A DNA stretch of 64,000 nucleotides from Annona cherimola (GCA_030490835.1 CM059972.1:31041452-31105451); one strand, 5' to 3'. Positions 1-12,758 are shown, counted from the first letter of the stretch. Program-made: numbers and translations. The notes: generated by a model not told the origin, from the sequence alone.

Positions 1-492
1 TTTTAGGTTAAAAATTTTAATTTCCGTAAGAGATCATGATAACTTCCATACAACATTAGATTTAATTGGCCATAACTAATTAGGCTACGACACTACAGGC
101 CTCAAAGAAGAGGTCAAACATGATAACTTTCAAGGACTTTAATTTACATTTATTTTTTCCATTATCGTACTATTTTGCTTTTTTATTCTATAATTATTAA
201 TTTGATAAAAATAACTCATTATAAAATTTATTTACATACGATTAAAAAAATTTGTTTATGTTTGATTAAATGCCGCCAAAGATTTAGCTATATTGATCAA
301 ATATAAGCTAATCCTATACTAATTGCAGATAAAGTTTTATTACTACTGATTGCCAAATTTTAGTAGCTATATTAAATATTATTATTAGTCAAATTGGATA
401 TAAAATAGTTACATTTAACCAAATGCCATAACTCAAAAGAAATTAACTATTTGTAGCTAAATAATCAATTATGGAATTTATTCAAGCGTATT
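1..492. other. AT-rich intergenic DNA
   Basis: Low-complexity AT-rich sequence with no supported gene, RNA or complete mobile element. Confidence 0.6.
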
Positions 493-845
493 CGAACTGC
501 GCTATAATTGCTGTGCAGTTCATGCACTGTAGGGTCTACTTGATCATAAATAAAAAATTCACTCCACCCATTGTATTTAGAATTATTCATTTTATTAGCG
601 TACTAATTTTCATTCAAATCTAACATGTGTGTGCCTCATCTTAAAATGGTATAAAAGTAACATAATAAAATATTTTAATATAGATACCATGTTTAAAGTG
701 ATATTTTCAACATTTAAACTATCTAAAATATAATTTTTATTTAGATAAATAATTGTATAAAATATTATTACACTTTAATATGTGTGGAGCTCATTTTGTA
801 GCAAAATGCATCATAATTATAGTGCAATCTGTCTGCACATGATAG
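493..845. repeat. MITE, family A (imperfect terminal inverted repeats)
   Basis: The outer ends are imperfect inverted repeats (left reads tgcgctataattgctgtgca; the reverse complement of the right end reads ttgcactataattatgatgca). The internal sequence, for example tttagaattattcat and tctaacatgtgtgtg, recurs in the copies near 2.6, 3.0 and 30.6 kb. No coding capacity. I could not read a clean target duplication, so the edges are approximate and the superfamily is open. Confidence 0.5.
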
Positions 846-1365
846 GTTCTCATCAATTATAACTAAAATATATTTTATGCAACAAAAAATTAACTACATC
901 AAGCGAAATTTATAGTAGTGTAACTTTGTACTAGATTTAGTAGTACAATCAAAGCCTATGTCATATTCTACTTAGATTGTGCACCGCCTTTAATGAAATT
1001 TTTTAAATGCCATTGGTGGTAGGGTTAATTTACTAAGAAAGTCTATAAACGAAGTAGTTTTACAACATCAATAGTTATGAGATAAATTTTTCCAAATAAA
1101 AAAAAATGAGCAAGCAAATGCAAATAACTTAAACTTTTTTGATAAGATAACTGAACACTTGACAAAAGTGTATTCTAGGGGCAAGGCAACAAGGCCACTA
1201 GCTCTACCTAATATTCAAACTTTGAATCTCTCACTTATACTGTTCTACATACACCCATGTCTGTTATTTGGGCATCCAAGCGGTAATTAAATTACTAAAC
1301 TATTAAGTATGACTATATATATATAAATGTCATTGTTACGTTACTTGTATATATGGCAAGATTTA

Positions 1366-1638
1366 GGGCATGTTTGATAACATGCATGGGAACTATGGGA
1401 TGGGAATCTATGAGAGCACAGATTTTAAGGCTCATCATTAATCAACCACTCATCATATTTTTTTTATTTTTACCCATATATTTCAATCATTTCTCTTATC
1501 AATTACCCTCCAACAAACCTATTTATTCCAACTTTACTTCTATAATTTCACATCAATTACATAATTTTTAAAATATTCTATTTTTTACTCTTACCTTATC
1601 CCACATTTCCCACAAGTTTCAAATTTCCAAACGTCCCC
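1366..1638. mobile_element. Tourist-like MITE (PIF/Harbinger type)
   Basis: The element starts gggcatgtttg and ends caaacgtcccc, which are inverted repeats of each other with small differences, and it is flanked on both sides by tta, the 3-bp target duplication typical of PIF/Harbinger elements. It is about 273 bp with no coding capacity. The inner sequence, with gggatgggaat near the left and tcccacatttccca near the right end, is related to the copy at 16377-16621. Confidence 0.7.
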
Positions 1639-1641
1639 TTA

Positions 1642-2539
1642 GTCCCTAACTCTTCGTTGACAACGGGTGCTTACCAGAGTTCTTCACACATTAGCACACA
1701 TGAAGATCATTTTGACCAGTCGTATAAACTTGGTGCAACAAAGGCATAGAACACATGAAGACAAGAAAAAGCTTGAAAAAGGATGAATAGTTAAGGTCTA
1801 TGTTCCGTGCATGAAATGAAAGAGCCAATGAAACTTTCTTACGGCATTCAAACGCAAGTTTGGTAGGTCGCCTCACATGAATAAGAAAAAGAATAGGTCT
1901 TCTCAAAACGATTGCCTGCTTTGTTGCCACCAATAATAGCATTAATTCCTGTACTAATCTCATTCAAGAGTCCAACTAATCTAATTAACTAATTAATTTC
2001 ACCAATACAAGCATGACAAACCCTGGCGTTGGACCACCTACTTTCTAGGCCTACATCTTATTATTAGACTATATATTCTAGGCTCCTAGCTAGCGAGAAA
2101 CTAAGGCTGCAAAAGTCCACAAGCCTAAGCCATAGAGGGTTGGCAAAAAAGAGGCGCTGAGCATGGCCAAAATGCCATTAAATATATGAGGTAAAAGTAA
2201 CAGCTAAGAATATGAATATCTTGACTTCCGAATTCCAAGTTGTTTGTGAAATTACACACCTTTTAACAACATGCATGTCACTCTTTATTCATGACCAGAG
2301 TACTTAAAGTCGGCGCATGCATGCACGTTCCCCAGCTCAGCTAGCTGGATTATTCATCAGGTAGGCCTGTTTTGAACATGATCCCTATGACCATTGCATG
2401 CGTGTCAGTCAGCAAGAGAAGGGGTGGAGGGTTCTGAGGAAAAGCTCAGGCTAGTTATTCATCAAGTTGGTATGCTGCGGTTATAAGTACCGCCTCATTC
2501 ACTGATGATCTGTATATATTTATATATAGAGAGAGAGGG
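1642..2539. other. Intergenic DNA, nothing recognised
   Basis: No gene, RNA or complete repeat recognised. A short GA-rich stretch lies near 2527-2545. Confidence 0.5.
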
Positions 2540-2542
2540 AGA

Positions 2543-2581
2543 GCTGTTCCGGTGCAACGTCACTGCATCGGAACAGCTGTA
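2543..2581. repeat. Short near-perfect inverted repeat
   Basis: Arms agctgttccggtgca and tgcatcggaacagct pair with one mismatch around a 7-base loop. It sits just outside the larger foldback at 2598-2857 and may be part of its terminus. A stem-loop is predicted; no function can be assigned. Confidence 0.6.
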
Positions 2582-2597
2582 CAGTTGCCCAAAAAGG

Positions 2598-2857
2598 GTC
2601 CTACATGATCATAAAATCATGATCTACTCCACCCATTATATTTAGAATAATGTATTCTATTACTATACCAATTTTCATCCCAATCAGATATGTATATGGG
2701 CCCTATCTGAAAATAGTACAAACCAACGTAATAAAATAGTTTGATGTAAATAACAACTTTAAAGTATCTGATTGAGATGAAAATTGGTATGGTAATAGAA
2801 TACATTATTCTAAATACAATGGATAGAATAGATTATAATTTCATGATCATGTGAGGC
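2598..2857. mobile_element. Foldback MITE, family A, about 90-bp arms
   Basis: The left arm (about 2598-2687) and right arm (about 2767-2857) are reverse complements over nearly their full length. The inner 49 bp differ at two positions only; the outer part differs at more. The loop is about 79 bp. The sequence belongs to the family seen at 493-845, 2925-3215 and 30600-30975, but here the symmetry is much better. If transcribed it would form a long hairpin. No coding capacity. Confidence 0.7.
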
Positions 2858-2924
2858 CCATTTCAGCGGTGCTGCACCTGAATATTCCTCATATATATAT
2901 ATATGTATACCCATTTCTGTGTAG

Positions 2925-3215
2925 ACAGACTGGTGCAGTCTACTGTAAAATAGGTCCACACGTATTATAAAAATCATACTTTAAATGATTTAGATGTTGA
3001 AAATACCACTTTAAACTTGATATTTATATTAAACTATTTTATTACGTTAATTTTGCACCATTTTAAGATGGGAATCACGCACATGTTGGATTTAGATGAA
3101 AATTGCTATGCTATAAAGTGGACAATTCTAAATACAATGGGTGGGATAGATTTTCCATTCATTATCATATGGGGCCCACAATGCATGAACTGCACGGTAT
3201 AGTCGCATATCAAGT
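2925..3215. repeat. MITE, family A copy
   Basis: Shares long stretches with the neighbouring family members (tattaaactattttattacg; ctaaatacaatgggtggga). The ends are imperfect inverted repeats built around gactggtgcagt at the left and actgcacggtatagtc at the right. Edges are approximate. Confidence 0.55.
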
Positions 3216-4029
3216 TTAATTACTTGCACTACAATAAAATTTCTTACGTGTTTGCTTTTTCATAGCAAATCTTAATATGGAAAATAATTTATTATATTAA
3301 AAATACATAAAATGTATATTGTAGGCAACCAAAAAATTATTTAAATTCAGTGAAATTTGTTCCTGTGTTGGTTTCTATTATATTGTCTTACTCAATTCTC
3401 TAGGGGTACTAGCATTTGTATCCCCGTCTTTTGGTAATCTTTCAGTTTTATCTTATAACTATTTTTTTTATCGTTTTATCTCATAACTATCGATTTTGCA
3501 ATGTTTGCAAAAATGTTCTCGTCGCTAACTTCGATTAAATTTTACAATCCATCTAAACATATTTAGAGCCATTATTTAACAATATGTTATATACAGTGCA
3601 ATACTTGATTCTTATATGGGCTAAGCTTGATTCGTGGACCTTACTTTGGCCAGAGCTATAGCTATAAATTTTTTTCCTAATAACTTTCGTAAGCGAAGGT
3701 ATTATATTTTTACAAGTTATGATATAAATTGCAAAATCATAAGATGCTGGGCCTTATTCTGTATTTCTTGTCGTTTCTCTTTATTCTTATTTCTTGTTGT
3801 CTCTCTCCCAGGGTTCGTATGTTTGTTTGTTTGTTTATTGATGGAACATAAGTCTCACATAGTTTAAACGCTTGAATTATATTATATCCTGTCATAATTA
3901 TCATTTAAGTTAACAATATTTTGAAATTCCCTCGAGCTGAAGCATGACGCATGCATCTCGGGATATCAAAATTCAATGAGAAAAGTCGAGACCAAACTTT
4001 AGGCACACTACAACAAAACATCTCCAGAT
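3216..4029. other. Intergenic DNA with CACTA-like motifs
   Basis: AT-rich and without a supported gene. The words gcactacaataaaa near 3226 and acactacaacaaaa near 4006 resemble CACTA (En/Spm) termini, but no paired end or subterminal array is clear. No element is called. Confidence 0.4.
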
Positions 4030-4395
4030 ATTATTAAATGCACCTGCGTGCAATTAGCTTTAGTACACTTGGGTGTATTTAACTCATTTTTTTATTTTTT
4101 GAAATTTTTCATAAAACTATTGATCTAAGTATATTTAACTTGTGTATCAAATTTTATCATTTTTGGAGATTTTTAGATTTTTAACTTGTTAAAAATCAAA
4201 TTAATAATCTAAAATTACTAGAATGCCACTATTTTTTAAAAATTCAAAAAAAAATTAAAATCTCCAAAATTGGTAAAAATTGATATACATACTAAATACA
4301 CTTAGATTAATAATTTTGTAAAAAAAATTTTAAAAATATAAAAAATGGGTATTTGCACCTAGGTGCACTAAAGCTAAGTACAAACATCCTAGGGT
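4030..4395. mobile_element. Foldback MITE, family B
   Basis: Near-terminal inverted repeats tagctttagtacacttgggt (left) and acctaggtgcactaaagcta (right) enclose a core that is itself an inverted repeat: aagtatatttaac and ttttatcatttttgg on the left are mirrored on the right. The same core occurs in the elements at 9772, 24110, 29137, 31618 and 63107. Outer edges are approximate and no clean target duplication was read. Confidence 0.6.
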
Positions 4396-5749
4396 TAGCA
4401 ATGTGTTTGATATCGCAGATCCAATTTTTTCATTTTTATAATTATGCGAACTCCACTTAGATTTTCTGTTTTGTGAAATTTAGTAATTTATAATTTTTAT
4501 TTAATATTTTATTCTTATTTTTAAAAAATATAAAATGAGCATGAATAATTAAGTGGTTGATACTAGTATATGTAAATATGTACGTGTGTAGGTGGCTCGA
4601 GGTCTAAAACCAAACTAAGCTATTTGCCTCCATCCAAACCCAAAAAAATCCAAATAGAACCTGCATGGTTTAAGGGATACAACGAGGACCAGACGAAAAA
4701 ATTTTATTTGTCAAAAACAGTTTTCTATTTTCAAAAAATAATAATCTACTTTTTTCATTTTAAATATTTCTCAATATCAACATACATTTCCTCATTCGGA
4801 ATATACGATAATATCTTTTCCACTTCACATCCTCTTCCTAACTAAATTGTGAACTAATAAAATTTAGTGCCTCATTTATTATTATTAGTGAGTTGTTGTT
4901 TATGCTTACTAGTAACAAAAAGGACGATATTGGATGCTAATGAATATAAGCAACACTCCAAAGCAAACGAACTGAGTAACGATGGTTGGCGATTTTGCTT
5001 TGGATGCTATAATTAGTTACAGCGATATCTATGGTTCTGCTGGCTCTTTTACTTTGCGTACATGGATCACGACACACTTCAAAACAAGTTGTGGTCTTTG
5101 GTATGTGTGCTTTTCATCAAGAAGGGTGACAATTGTTCCAGGCTATCACATGGAGGGCCCTTTGGTTGCATGCACAATGATGCTCTCTCCAGCACATATA
5201 TTTTATAAACCATCCCAAAGTCGTTGCTGCCAAACTTCCAGCTACTAATTTGATAGTTCCCAAAACGTCATTGCAACAGCACACGTACGCAAACCTCATG
5301 AAAATATGACATCTTCCATCAAATTAAGGTGGGCGCAGCCAAAAAGCAAAGGTAGTGATACTCGTACAGAAATGGTAAAATATTTTTTTGATTGGGAAAT
5401 GGTATAATATTTAGTTGTCCAAGAAAAGGCAGAATTTTATGCCATATTTTATGTCAGGATGCCGTTCCGCATCCAACTCAAGTTTGAAATGTTAGCCTCT
5501 ATATGTGGATGGAGAATGGCCTAACTATCACAATCTGTGTAAAATTCCACGTGTTTGATGAATTTCCATCCTTTTACAGAAACCATCATAATTGCATTTT
5601 CTTTTATGGCTATTTGCGTTCACATTCCTTGTCATCAAATTCAACTTAATTTTGTGATTACATAGACGAGAAAAAAATTCATATAATATCATTTTTACCA
5701 CCATAAGGAAGTTAACATTTTGCAACATGCTTTTTTAGTGAGATTTAAC
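4396..5749. other. Intergenic DNA, nothing recognised
   Basis: AT-rich sequence. Short open frames near 4982-5299 occur on both strands and match no family I know. No RNA gene seen. Confidence 0.5.
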
Positions 5750-6030
5750 ATTTTTGTTCCAAAAGATACTATTTTGGTGACACAATAATTATTGTCGCTA
5801 AAAATTAGTTTGTAGCAACGCTAATACAAGAAATGTTGCAAAAAGCAATTTTTAATGACAAGTTTTGTTAGAAAAAGCATAGCGTTTAATGATATCTTTA
5901 AAAAATTGCCGCTAAAACCTTTTTTTATCAACTTATAGTGACTTGGCTTTACTGATATCACAATATAAATTGATATATTTAGCGACAAAATTTAATGTCA
6001 CTAAACATTTATTTTTCTTATAATGTACAA
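5750..6030. repeat. CACTA-like non-autonomous element, one end
   Basis: Repeated short words of the type tagcgacaaaat, tgtcgctaaaa and ttgccgctaaaa occur in both orientations, as in subterminal arrays of CACTA elements. The right end reads tttttcttataatg, close to the inverted CACTA terminus. The left end was not found, so this is a fragment or a very degenerate copy. Confidence 0.35.
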
Positions 6031-6109
6031 CGTACTTCACTTGATTTTGATAATAAGTGCGTGTACCTAGTTTGTTTGACTAACCAGTTAGCTTTCATCT
6101 TTTTTACAA

Positions 6110-6110
<1 letters not shown>

Positions 6111-6153
<43 letters not shown>
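6111..6153. repeat. (ATA)n microsatellite
   Basis: About 14 uninterrupted ata/aat units. Confidence 0.95.
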
Positions 6154-6155
<2 letters not shown>

Positions 6156-9100
6156 TTTAACAGCTAGTTTCCGCAAGGGAATTTATTCTGATAAAGTACT
6201 AGCACATGCTGTGCTGTCCATGCAATGTTAACTATAGACTAGTTGGACTATTATGTGTATCACATGTGCCTAGCTAGATTGGAAGTGCAAGAGGTTGGCC
6301 CACCATAATTGGACAGGGAATAATGAAATTCTTGTTGGAAGATTTGAATAATGGGAAAATTCCCTAAGTGGGTTTGAGGTTCCACCATGTCATCATTAGT
6401 TCTTAATAATGGATAGCAAAAGCGAATTTATGGAGGAATCGATGATTACGCTTATAATATTGCATTTAATTTAAGGATCGATACTTGGGTAAAATAGGAA
6501 GCATTTCCATCACCTCATGAAAGGGAAGGAACCCTAACTCTATATTTTAAACCTTGATACTCGAATAAGTGTGTAGTGGTCGTATTCTTGCACTAGGAAA
6601 CCGTACACCCTGCTGCAAATCAAGCTATTGCATTACATTTGGTTATAGGTAAAGCATTGTGCATAAATATTATATGTATTCCTGATGGTTCGAGTAAATT
6701 AATGAGGATTTCCCAAGTTCAACAAAGAAAATTTCTATTAATTAATTAACCAGATGTGGTGTAATTTTAATGCATGGTAGTCCAGAGGAATTAAGTATAT
6801 GGACGAGCATTCTCCACCAGAATATATGCTATGCAACCATCTCCTACAAAATCAATCTTAGCCCACCTTGTAAAACAAAAAGGCGATCTCTAAAGTCCAA
6901 TCTTCCCATCCCGAAGTAGTCCTCAGTTTCTAGGCTTCCCTAAAAAGAATTGCAGATTGATGCAAATTGCAAAGCGACACCTATAGCCAGCCCTTCATCT
7001 TTGGAGATCCACAACCCATGCAGATATGCATTGTAATGATTGTGCTGCATTTTATCCCCATATCCAGAAGGATGCGTGCAAAGGAACAAATGGTGGACAT
7101 AGATCACCTTCCTTGTCAATACCTTTTACATGCATGCCCAATTCTTGGATGGTCTGAAAAATGCATTTTTAATAATCAAACGTCTAGTCACAATAGAAGC
7201 TTCAGGAATGTTATAATATTGAGAAGCCCATCCCCTGAACTGCTTTTCATTTTTTGGAACTACGTAAGATGACTGACCAAAATCTAGCGAACTGGATATT
7301 TAAGTTTGAAAATGGGACAATGCTGATAAAGAGGAAGATTGCTACACTGGAGTTTGTGACAATCCATACGCGTGATCAAAGGAATTGTAAATCCGGAGAG
7401 TGGTTACAGCGGGTAAGCCATTCTAACCTTACCTCCCCTTCCAAGTAGGCTGCATGTGCCAAAAATGCCGAGAATTCGTGATGTTAACAGCATGATCGGC
7501 TACCATTGAACCAAAAAACAAGAAATATCTAGTCATCGCCCAAATCAACGAAAAGTTATCCAGATTTGTTGCCATTGTATTTTTGGGCTACTTGGATCAA
7601 GATAGATCGTGCGACGTGCATGAGATACAGTCGAGTGCATGCATCTGCCTCTCGTGCTCGACGAGTGCATCGAATAGCCATTTATTGCTCCAAGTCCGCT
7701 AGCTGCCCACCTCTATCACAGCACGTGCGGCACAGAATTCAAGATCCGGATCGTTCGTTTTCTCCCTGATCATCAATTTCAAAACCCCAAAAGCCTTCGC
7801 GTACGGATACATAGAGTAGAAAAGGGCAGGTTTTGCAAGATCAAGTCCAATAAACTACTCATCAAGCTTGGAGGTTAAAGAGCACAATCCGTATAAGCAT
7901 GAAGCAGCATCAATGGCTCCAGAAATATGAGCGGATAAAGTCGAAAAAAATCAAGCATGCATCATGTGCATGTGTCCCTTGATTCCAAAAGAGCCTTAGC
8001 TATCAGATCCCATGCCTTGTGGATAGGAAGGATATTGCCCTCACCCGACACAAAAAACAACAATTCCAAAGCCATCTAAAGAGCATGTTGTCATGTACGC
8101 TTTTGGCAGACTAAAGAACAGGGAGAGAGAGATGTCACATACGTATATGCTACCCATGCAGTGCCTATTTATGTAGGAAATGGGCGTGGAGGGAGCTGAG
8201 CAGAGACACTTCCGTGCACTTCAATATCGGCAACGTGGTGATAATGGGCTTATCCATTCACAGCCAATGAGGCCCAGCGACGTTTTGTCCGCATGCGTCA
8301 GACGCAGGTATTTGCAAATTGCAAATCCAAGCTAGCTACGTTGGGCAGCACATGTCCTCGGACAGCATGGCATACTCCGTTCATGCACGTAGCTGTAAGC
8401 ATTACGCGCTCCCTTTGCCTCCCGCACGGCATTTGATGCGTGTTCCACAATTATTGTAAGCAGTGTTCCAACGTAGATCGAGTCCTTTAGTTTTTACTAT
8501 TTAATATTATTGGAAATGAAGAAGCATACACAAGATCAGTCGAACAGCTGAGCTGCCAAAATAGGGTGCCATAATTCAAGTCTAATCTTTAGTTAATTTG
8601 TTGGGTCACTTGAAATTTTTTGTTCCCACACCTGCACAAATTTTATTTTGAAAGGAAATCTTGTTTCTTATACTCTGTTATAGATCTTTGTTAACAAACT
8701 AACTTTGATTAAATTCATATGAAACATAATTTTTACAATAATCGCATTTTATGTTTACAAATGAACTATATATGGGTGAGTTAGATGCTCCATCTGTGAT
8801 CAATTTTTTTAACCAATATAAGGGTATTTTCTATATCAATAAAATAATATTTTGTTAAAAAATTTTAAAATTTAAATAGATGTTATTTAAAAAAATAAGA
8901 CTAATAACAGACTAAGTAGGTAGGAAGAAATGTTTGACCCCTCAGAAGGGATTAGTTATTTATAACATAGCATTGAGTTCGATGGTTCGGATTTTAATAC
9001 ATGCCTTTGGAGGGTAATAACTCTTTTAATTTGTCATCATAATTGTGAGACACGATGAAATGAAACATCAGTTCAGCATTTAGTGCGGCCTACCATTAAA

Positions 9101-9531
9101 ATAGATCTCTGGCCACTTGAATATGTATGGTCCTATATACATCACTTGACCAGGTATATAATATAACAACTAAAAATAGGAAAAATCTGGTGAAGCTATT
9201 TCCAAAAGAACAAATCTGATCATGAATACGAACCATTCATTTAGGAAAATGATTATCATAGTAAAGTAGGCTGGAAATATAGAAGATGACAGCTTAACGG
9301 ACAATGTGCGGCCTTTGCATGAGAAGTCATTTTCAATAAAGAAAAGCCGCCATCCATGTCATGCGCTACTTATAGATGCATAGGAGGCTGCGTTTCAAAG
9401 GGGGAAAAAAAAGTTAAACAACAAAGGGTTTAAGACAAGATAATCTGATCAGACAGCTTCGGATTGCTTCTTTTTCACAATTCAATATAAAGGTTATCGG
9501 TTTGTCGAAAAATATATAAAACGCATCAAAA

Positions 9532-9533
<2 letters not shown>
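6154..9533. other. Long intergenic region, no gene recognised
   Basis: 6860-7800 and 8000-8470 are of higher complexity than the surrounding AT-rich DNA and carry short open frames on both strands (for example 6967-7272), but none resembles a known family. They could be a decayed gene or untranslated sequence. The rest shows nothing I can name. Confidence 0.4.

Positions 9534-9572
<39 letters not shown>
9534..9572. repeat. (TA)n microsatellite
   Basis: Uninterrupted alternating ta for about 38 bp. Confidence 0.95.
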
Positions 9573-9575
<3 letters not shown>

Positions 9576-9771
9576 ATACTTCTATAAAACTCCTCTCTCA
9601 TGAAACTCTCTTTATTTTTAGTGCCTAGTAGTTAATGAAAAATTCATTCTATATATTATATTAAGTATTATTTGTATTATTATGAAAAAATATTTTCATT
9701 TGTCTAATATCACTACATATATGTCTTATCTATAAACGTATAAAATTAATATAATTAAATAATTTATATAT

Positions 9772-10172
9772 AAGGAGTAATCCTATTAGCCCGGGCTAAG
9801 TAAATGCCCTACTTAACCCACCTTAAAAAACTTATTTACGACAACTTTTTTTTTACTTTTTTCTTTATGCGTTTATTTATCTAAGTGTATTTAACATATA
9901 AACCAAGTTTTACCATTTTTGAATATATTTATCTATTTTTTTGAGATTTTTAAACATCTATGTATATATATGTATTTAAAATACTCTTATTTTTAAAAAT
10001 CTAAAAAAATGTATACACATATCCAAAAATGGTAAAACTTGATTTATATATTAAATACACTTAGATAAACAACTGTATCAAGATGAAAGCAAAAAAAAAT
10101 TGTTTTAAATAAGATTTTTAAGGTGGGCTAAGTCGAGCATTTGCTTAACCCGGACTACCAGGATCACTCCTC
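9772..10172. mobile_element. Mutator-type MITE, family C, 401 bp, copy 1
   Basis: The ends are inverted repeats (left aaggagtaatcctattagcc; right, reverse complement, gaggagtgatcctggtagtc). They are flanked by tttatatat (9763-9771) and tttatatgt (10173-10181), a 9-bp target duplication with one change, as expected for Mutator-like elements. Both halves are near reverse complements across most of the 401 bp, so the element folds on itself. It has exactly the length of the copy at 63107-63507. No coding capacity. Confidence 0.85.
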
Positions 10173-10181
10173 TTTATATGT

Positions 10182-10456
10182 AAAGGCCATTGTATAATTA
10201 AAAAAAAAATTCTAGCATCCCACCAATTTGAGAGAAGATACTAAACCTTATGCACTCAAAATTAAACATATCTTATGCCAATTATTATTTTGGTGATAAA
10301 ATCATTTCATTTGACTATACTCTTAATGTTTAGGTCATACTCCAGGTTCCTCGACTCCAACAGACCAACCATTGTTATGGCAACTATAATACTCAAGTTC
10401 TCATATGAATCACCTAAGTAATAAAAGAAAGACATCTGATTAACTTTGTTAATTTG
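10182..10456. other. AT-rich intergenic DNA
   Basis: Nothing recognised. It contains an A-run at 10200-10209. Confidence 0.5.
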
Positions 10457-10671
10457 GTAGAACATAATTTTTTTAAAAAATAATAAATACTACAAGAAAA
10501 GTTCTCATATGTAACTAAATATTTTCAGTAGAACATAATTTTTTTAAAAAAATAATAAATACTACAAGAAAAGTTCTCATATGTAACTAAATTTTTGCAG
10601 TAAAACATAATTTTTTAAAAAAATAATAAATACTACAAGAAAAGTTCTCATATGTAACTAAATATTTGCAG
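10457..10671. repeat. Three tandem copies of a 71-72 bp unit
   Basis: Units start at 10457, 10528 and 10600 and are nearly identical. Each contains actacaagaaaagttctcat, which resembles a CACTA-type terminus, followed by atgtaactaaat. The third unit is followed by unrelated sequence. The unit is non-coding. Confidence 0.9.
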
Positions 10672-12302
10672 CGGTAATTATATTTGACTATCTATAATAT
10701 TAAACGCAATTAACTTCATTATTATTTGAAGCTAATGGAAACTCCTGGATATAATACTATAGGAAACCAGCACTTTTGAAAGACATAGCTGCATCTTATC
10801 ATACATTTGACCTATCAGCAGATAATTGCACCACCATTTCATTTGTTTCATATATTTATTTATAGCCAAATGAAGGTACATGCAAACACATTCAATTTCA
10901 ATGTTATCAAGAAAATGAATGCACTTAAGGAAGCTTTATTGTAGAAAAATATCATTTTATTGCATTTATCCACCAGAATAACTTTCATTTTTTAACCATT
11001 ACTCGTATGTTCTCAAAAAACTTACTTATTTTACTTTACATGCTCCCTAATTGATATGATCCAGCTGCCAACTTGGCTCTTAGATAAATGGTTGGAAGGA
11101 AAATTAAGTTGGATTTGACTGTACTGTGGGAATTAGAATGAGAATGGACCACGTGATCCTTAATGCCAACTTGTTCAAGTGGGCTGCTCTCTACCCACTC
11201 ATCCAAAACAACCCCATGCATGCATGCATGTGTCGGGAAGATCTACCAAGAATTAGAAAGCACTACAGCTTGCAACGCGAGAATAAGGTCCCCAATCCCA
11301 TTACTCAAAACTCCTAGCTAGCATATTGTGGGGCCTACATGTGTGACTATCTATAGCTACACAACTATCTGCTGCAAGCATAAATGCATTGTGATTGATC
11401 AATTAGGTGAGAATGAATTGGATGGACGGGTTTCGCCACACGTGTCAACCCGACGTTGATAGCAAGCGAAATCGGGCGATCCCCTTCACGTGACCCGCTC
11501 TTCTCGCTGTCTTTCCCATCAAATCTCACCATCCCGTCGCACTGGCCATCTTTTGCCCGACACAAATCGCTAGTACTCTATTCTGTTTGCTACACGTTAA
11601 TGGGTTGCACGGCACGGCACGGTACCTCCCATCCCCACATGTTCATTTGAATGCAAGCGATTTGGTAAATCTCGAATAAACGGTGGGAAACGCACACATG
11701 AGCCCCAAACCCGACTCCTCTTTCGCCCCTCACGTGCAATTCGGACCCGATATCTTAGGAGCCACTGCGAATATTATCTATCAGCTTCCTGGCGAAGATG
11801 GTATGTATGGCATTGCAAAGAATTTCCACGTATGATGAGATTCACAGACCCAGCTATATCGATATCTCACTGTCCCTGTTTTTCTTCCTTTCTTTTTAAT
11901 TACAAACACTTGTCGAGTCAAAGCTAGCATGATCTGTAGCTTATCAACCATAACATTTTTTATGAGAACTTAATAGATAATATTGAGTGATTAATAAGTT
12001 GTAGATAGCCCTGAATAATGAATTATAATCCCAACGGCAACAATATGAAGGACAACGATGGCAAAATAAAAAGATATGTATTAAGAGACTTGAGATTGAT
12101 GGGTGATACAAAGAGGACTGCAGCTGCAGGCACCCAAATGATCGGGTATCATAAATTTCTAAGCGACAAGCTACTAGCTAGCGCAATTTACATGAACATG
12201 CAAGAAGGAGGAGGAGATGGAAACACTGGAAATGGGAATACAAGACGGATAAAATATATGGAGAAGGCATGAAAGGAAAATACAGAGAGACTAGCGTATA
12301 TA
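10672..12302. other. Intergenic DNA downstream of the FPF1-like gene
   Basis: This is the 3' side of the minus-strand FPF1-like gene. No further gene is supported. Several ACGTG cores occur (near 11151, 11438, 11487 and 11732); they lie far downstream of the gene, so I assign them no role. A purine-rich stretch at 12205-12225 gives short spurious open frames. Confidence 0.5.
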
Positions 12303-12608
12303 CTACATATCCCTGACTTCGAAGATGTTGCGGTTCTTAACAACGATGTCGTACATGTGCATGGACTTGAAGCGAGTGAAATCCTTGGGGAGGGAGATGA
12401 GGTGGACGGTGGATCGCTTGTGGAACTGAAGGAGGTCTGGGTCGTCGTAATACCTCTCCCACCCAAGGCTCACCAGCTTCCTCTCCAGGGCTGCGTACGA
12501 CGTGATCACTTCGTTGGTGGGAATGTGCACCAGCACCTTACGGCTCGGGTCTGACCCTGGATTCTCCAGTCGAACCACGCCGTTCTTGAACACCCAGACG
12601 CCAGACAT
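12303..12608 (-). CDS. FLOWERING PROMOTING FACTOR 1-like protein
   Basis: A single uninterrupted frame of 101 codons plus stop, the usual size for this plant-specific family (about 100-110 residues). The start [18 protein letters not shown] is the family signature, and [35 protein letters not shown] and the end [17 protein letters not shown] are equally conserved blocks. FPF1-type proteins are small and soluble without known catalytic residues; in Arabidopsis and rice they promote the floral transition or modulate gibberellin responses and root growth. No signal peptide or membrane segment is visible. The gene is intronless, has a TATA box about 150 bp upstream, and stands alone with no neighbour within 20 kb. 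The assignment to the family is firm. Which member it is (FPF1, FLP or RAA1-like) cannot be decided here. Confidence 0.95.
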   Translation of the reverse strand: MSGVWVFKNGVVRLENPGSDPSRKVLVHIPTNEVITSYAALERKLVSLGWERYYDDPDLLQFHKRSTVHLISLPKDFTRFKSMHMYDIVVKNRNIFEVRDM

Positions 12609-12758
12609 GATTATGATGATTCAAGCTCTTCTCTTTGGAGAAAGCTAGATAGCCAGAAATAGCTAGGAGGGAGGTGGGTATGGGTGTTGAGAGAGAGAGA
12701 GAGTTAAGGGGGGCCGAAAGGTTATCGATGGAGTGAGATGGGAGGCGATGGATTGGTG

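Noticed and set aside
10457..10671. Repeat array considered as CRISPR-like
   Set aside because: Repeats are contiguous with no unique spacers and the genome is eukaryotic.
11126..11760. Cluster of ACGTG motifs as an ABA-response promoter
   Set aside because: The cluster lies downstream of the minus-strand FPF1-like gene, and no gene starts nearby.
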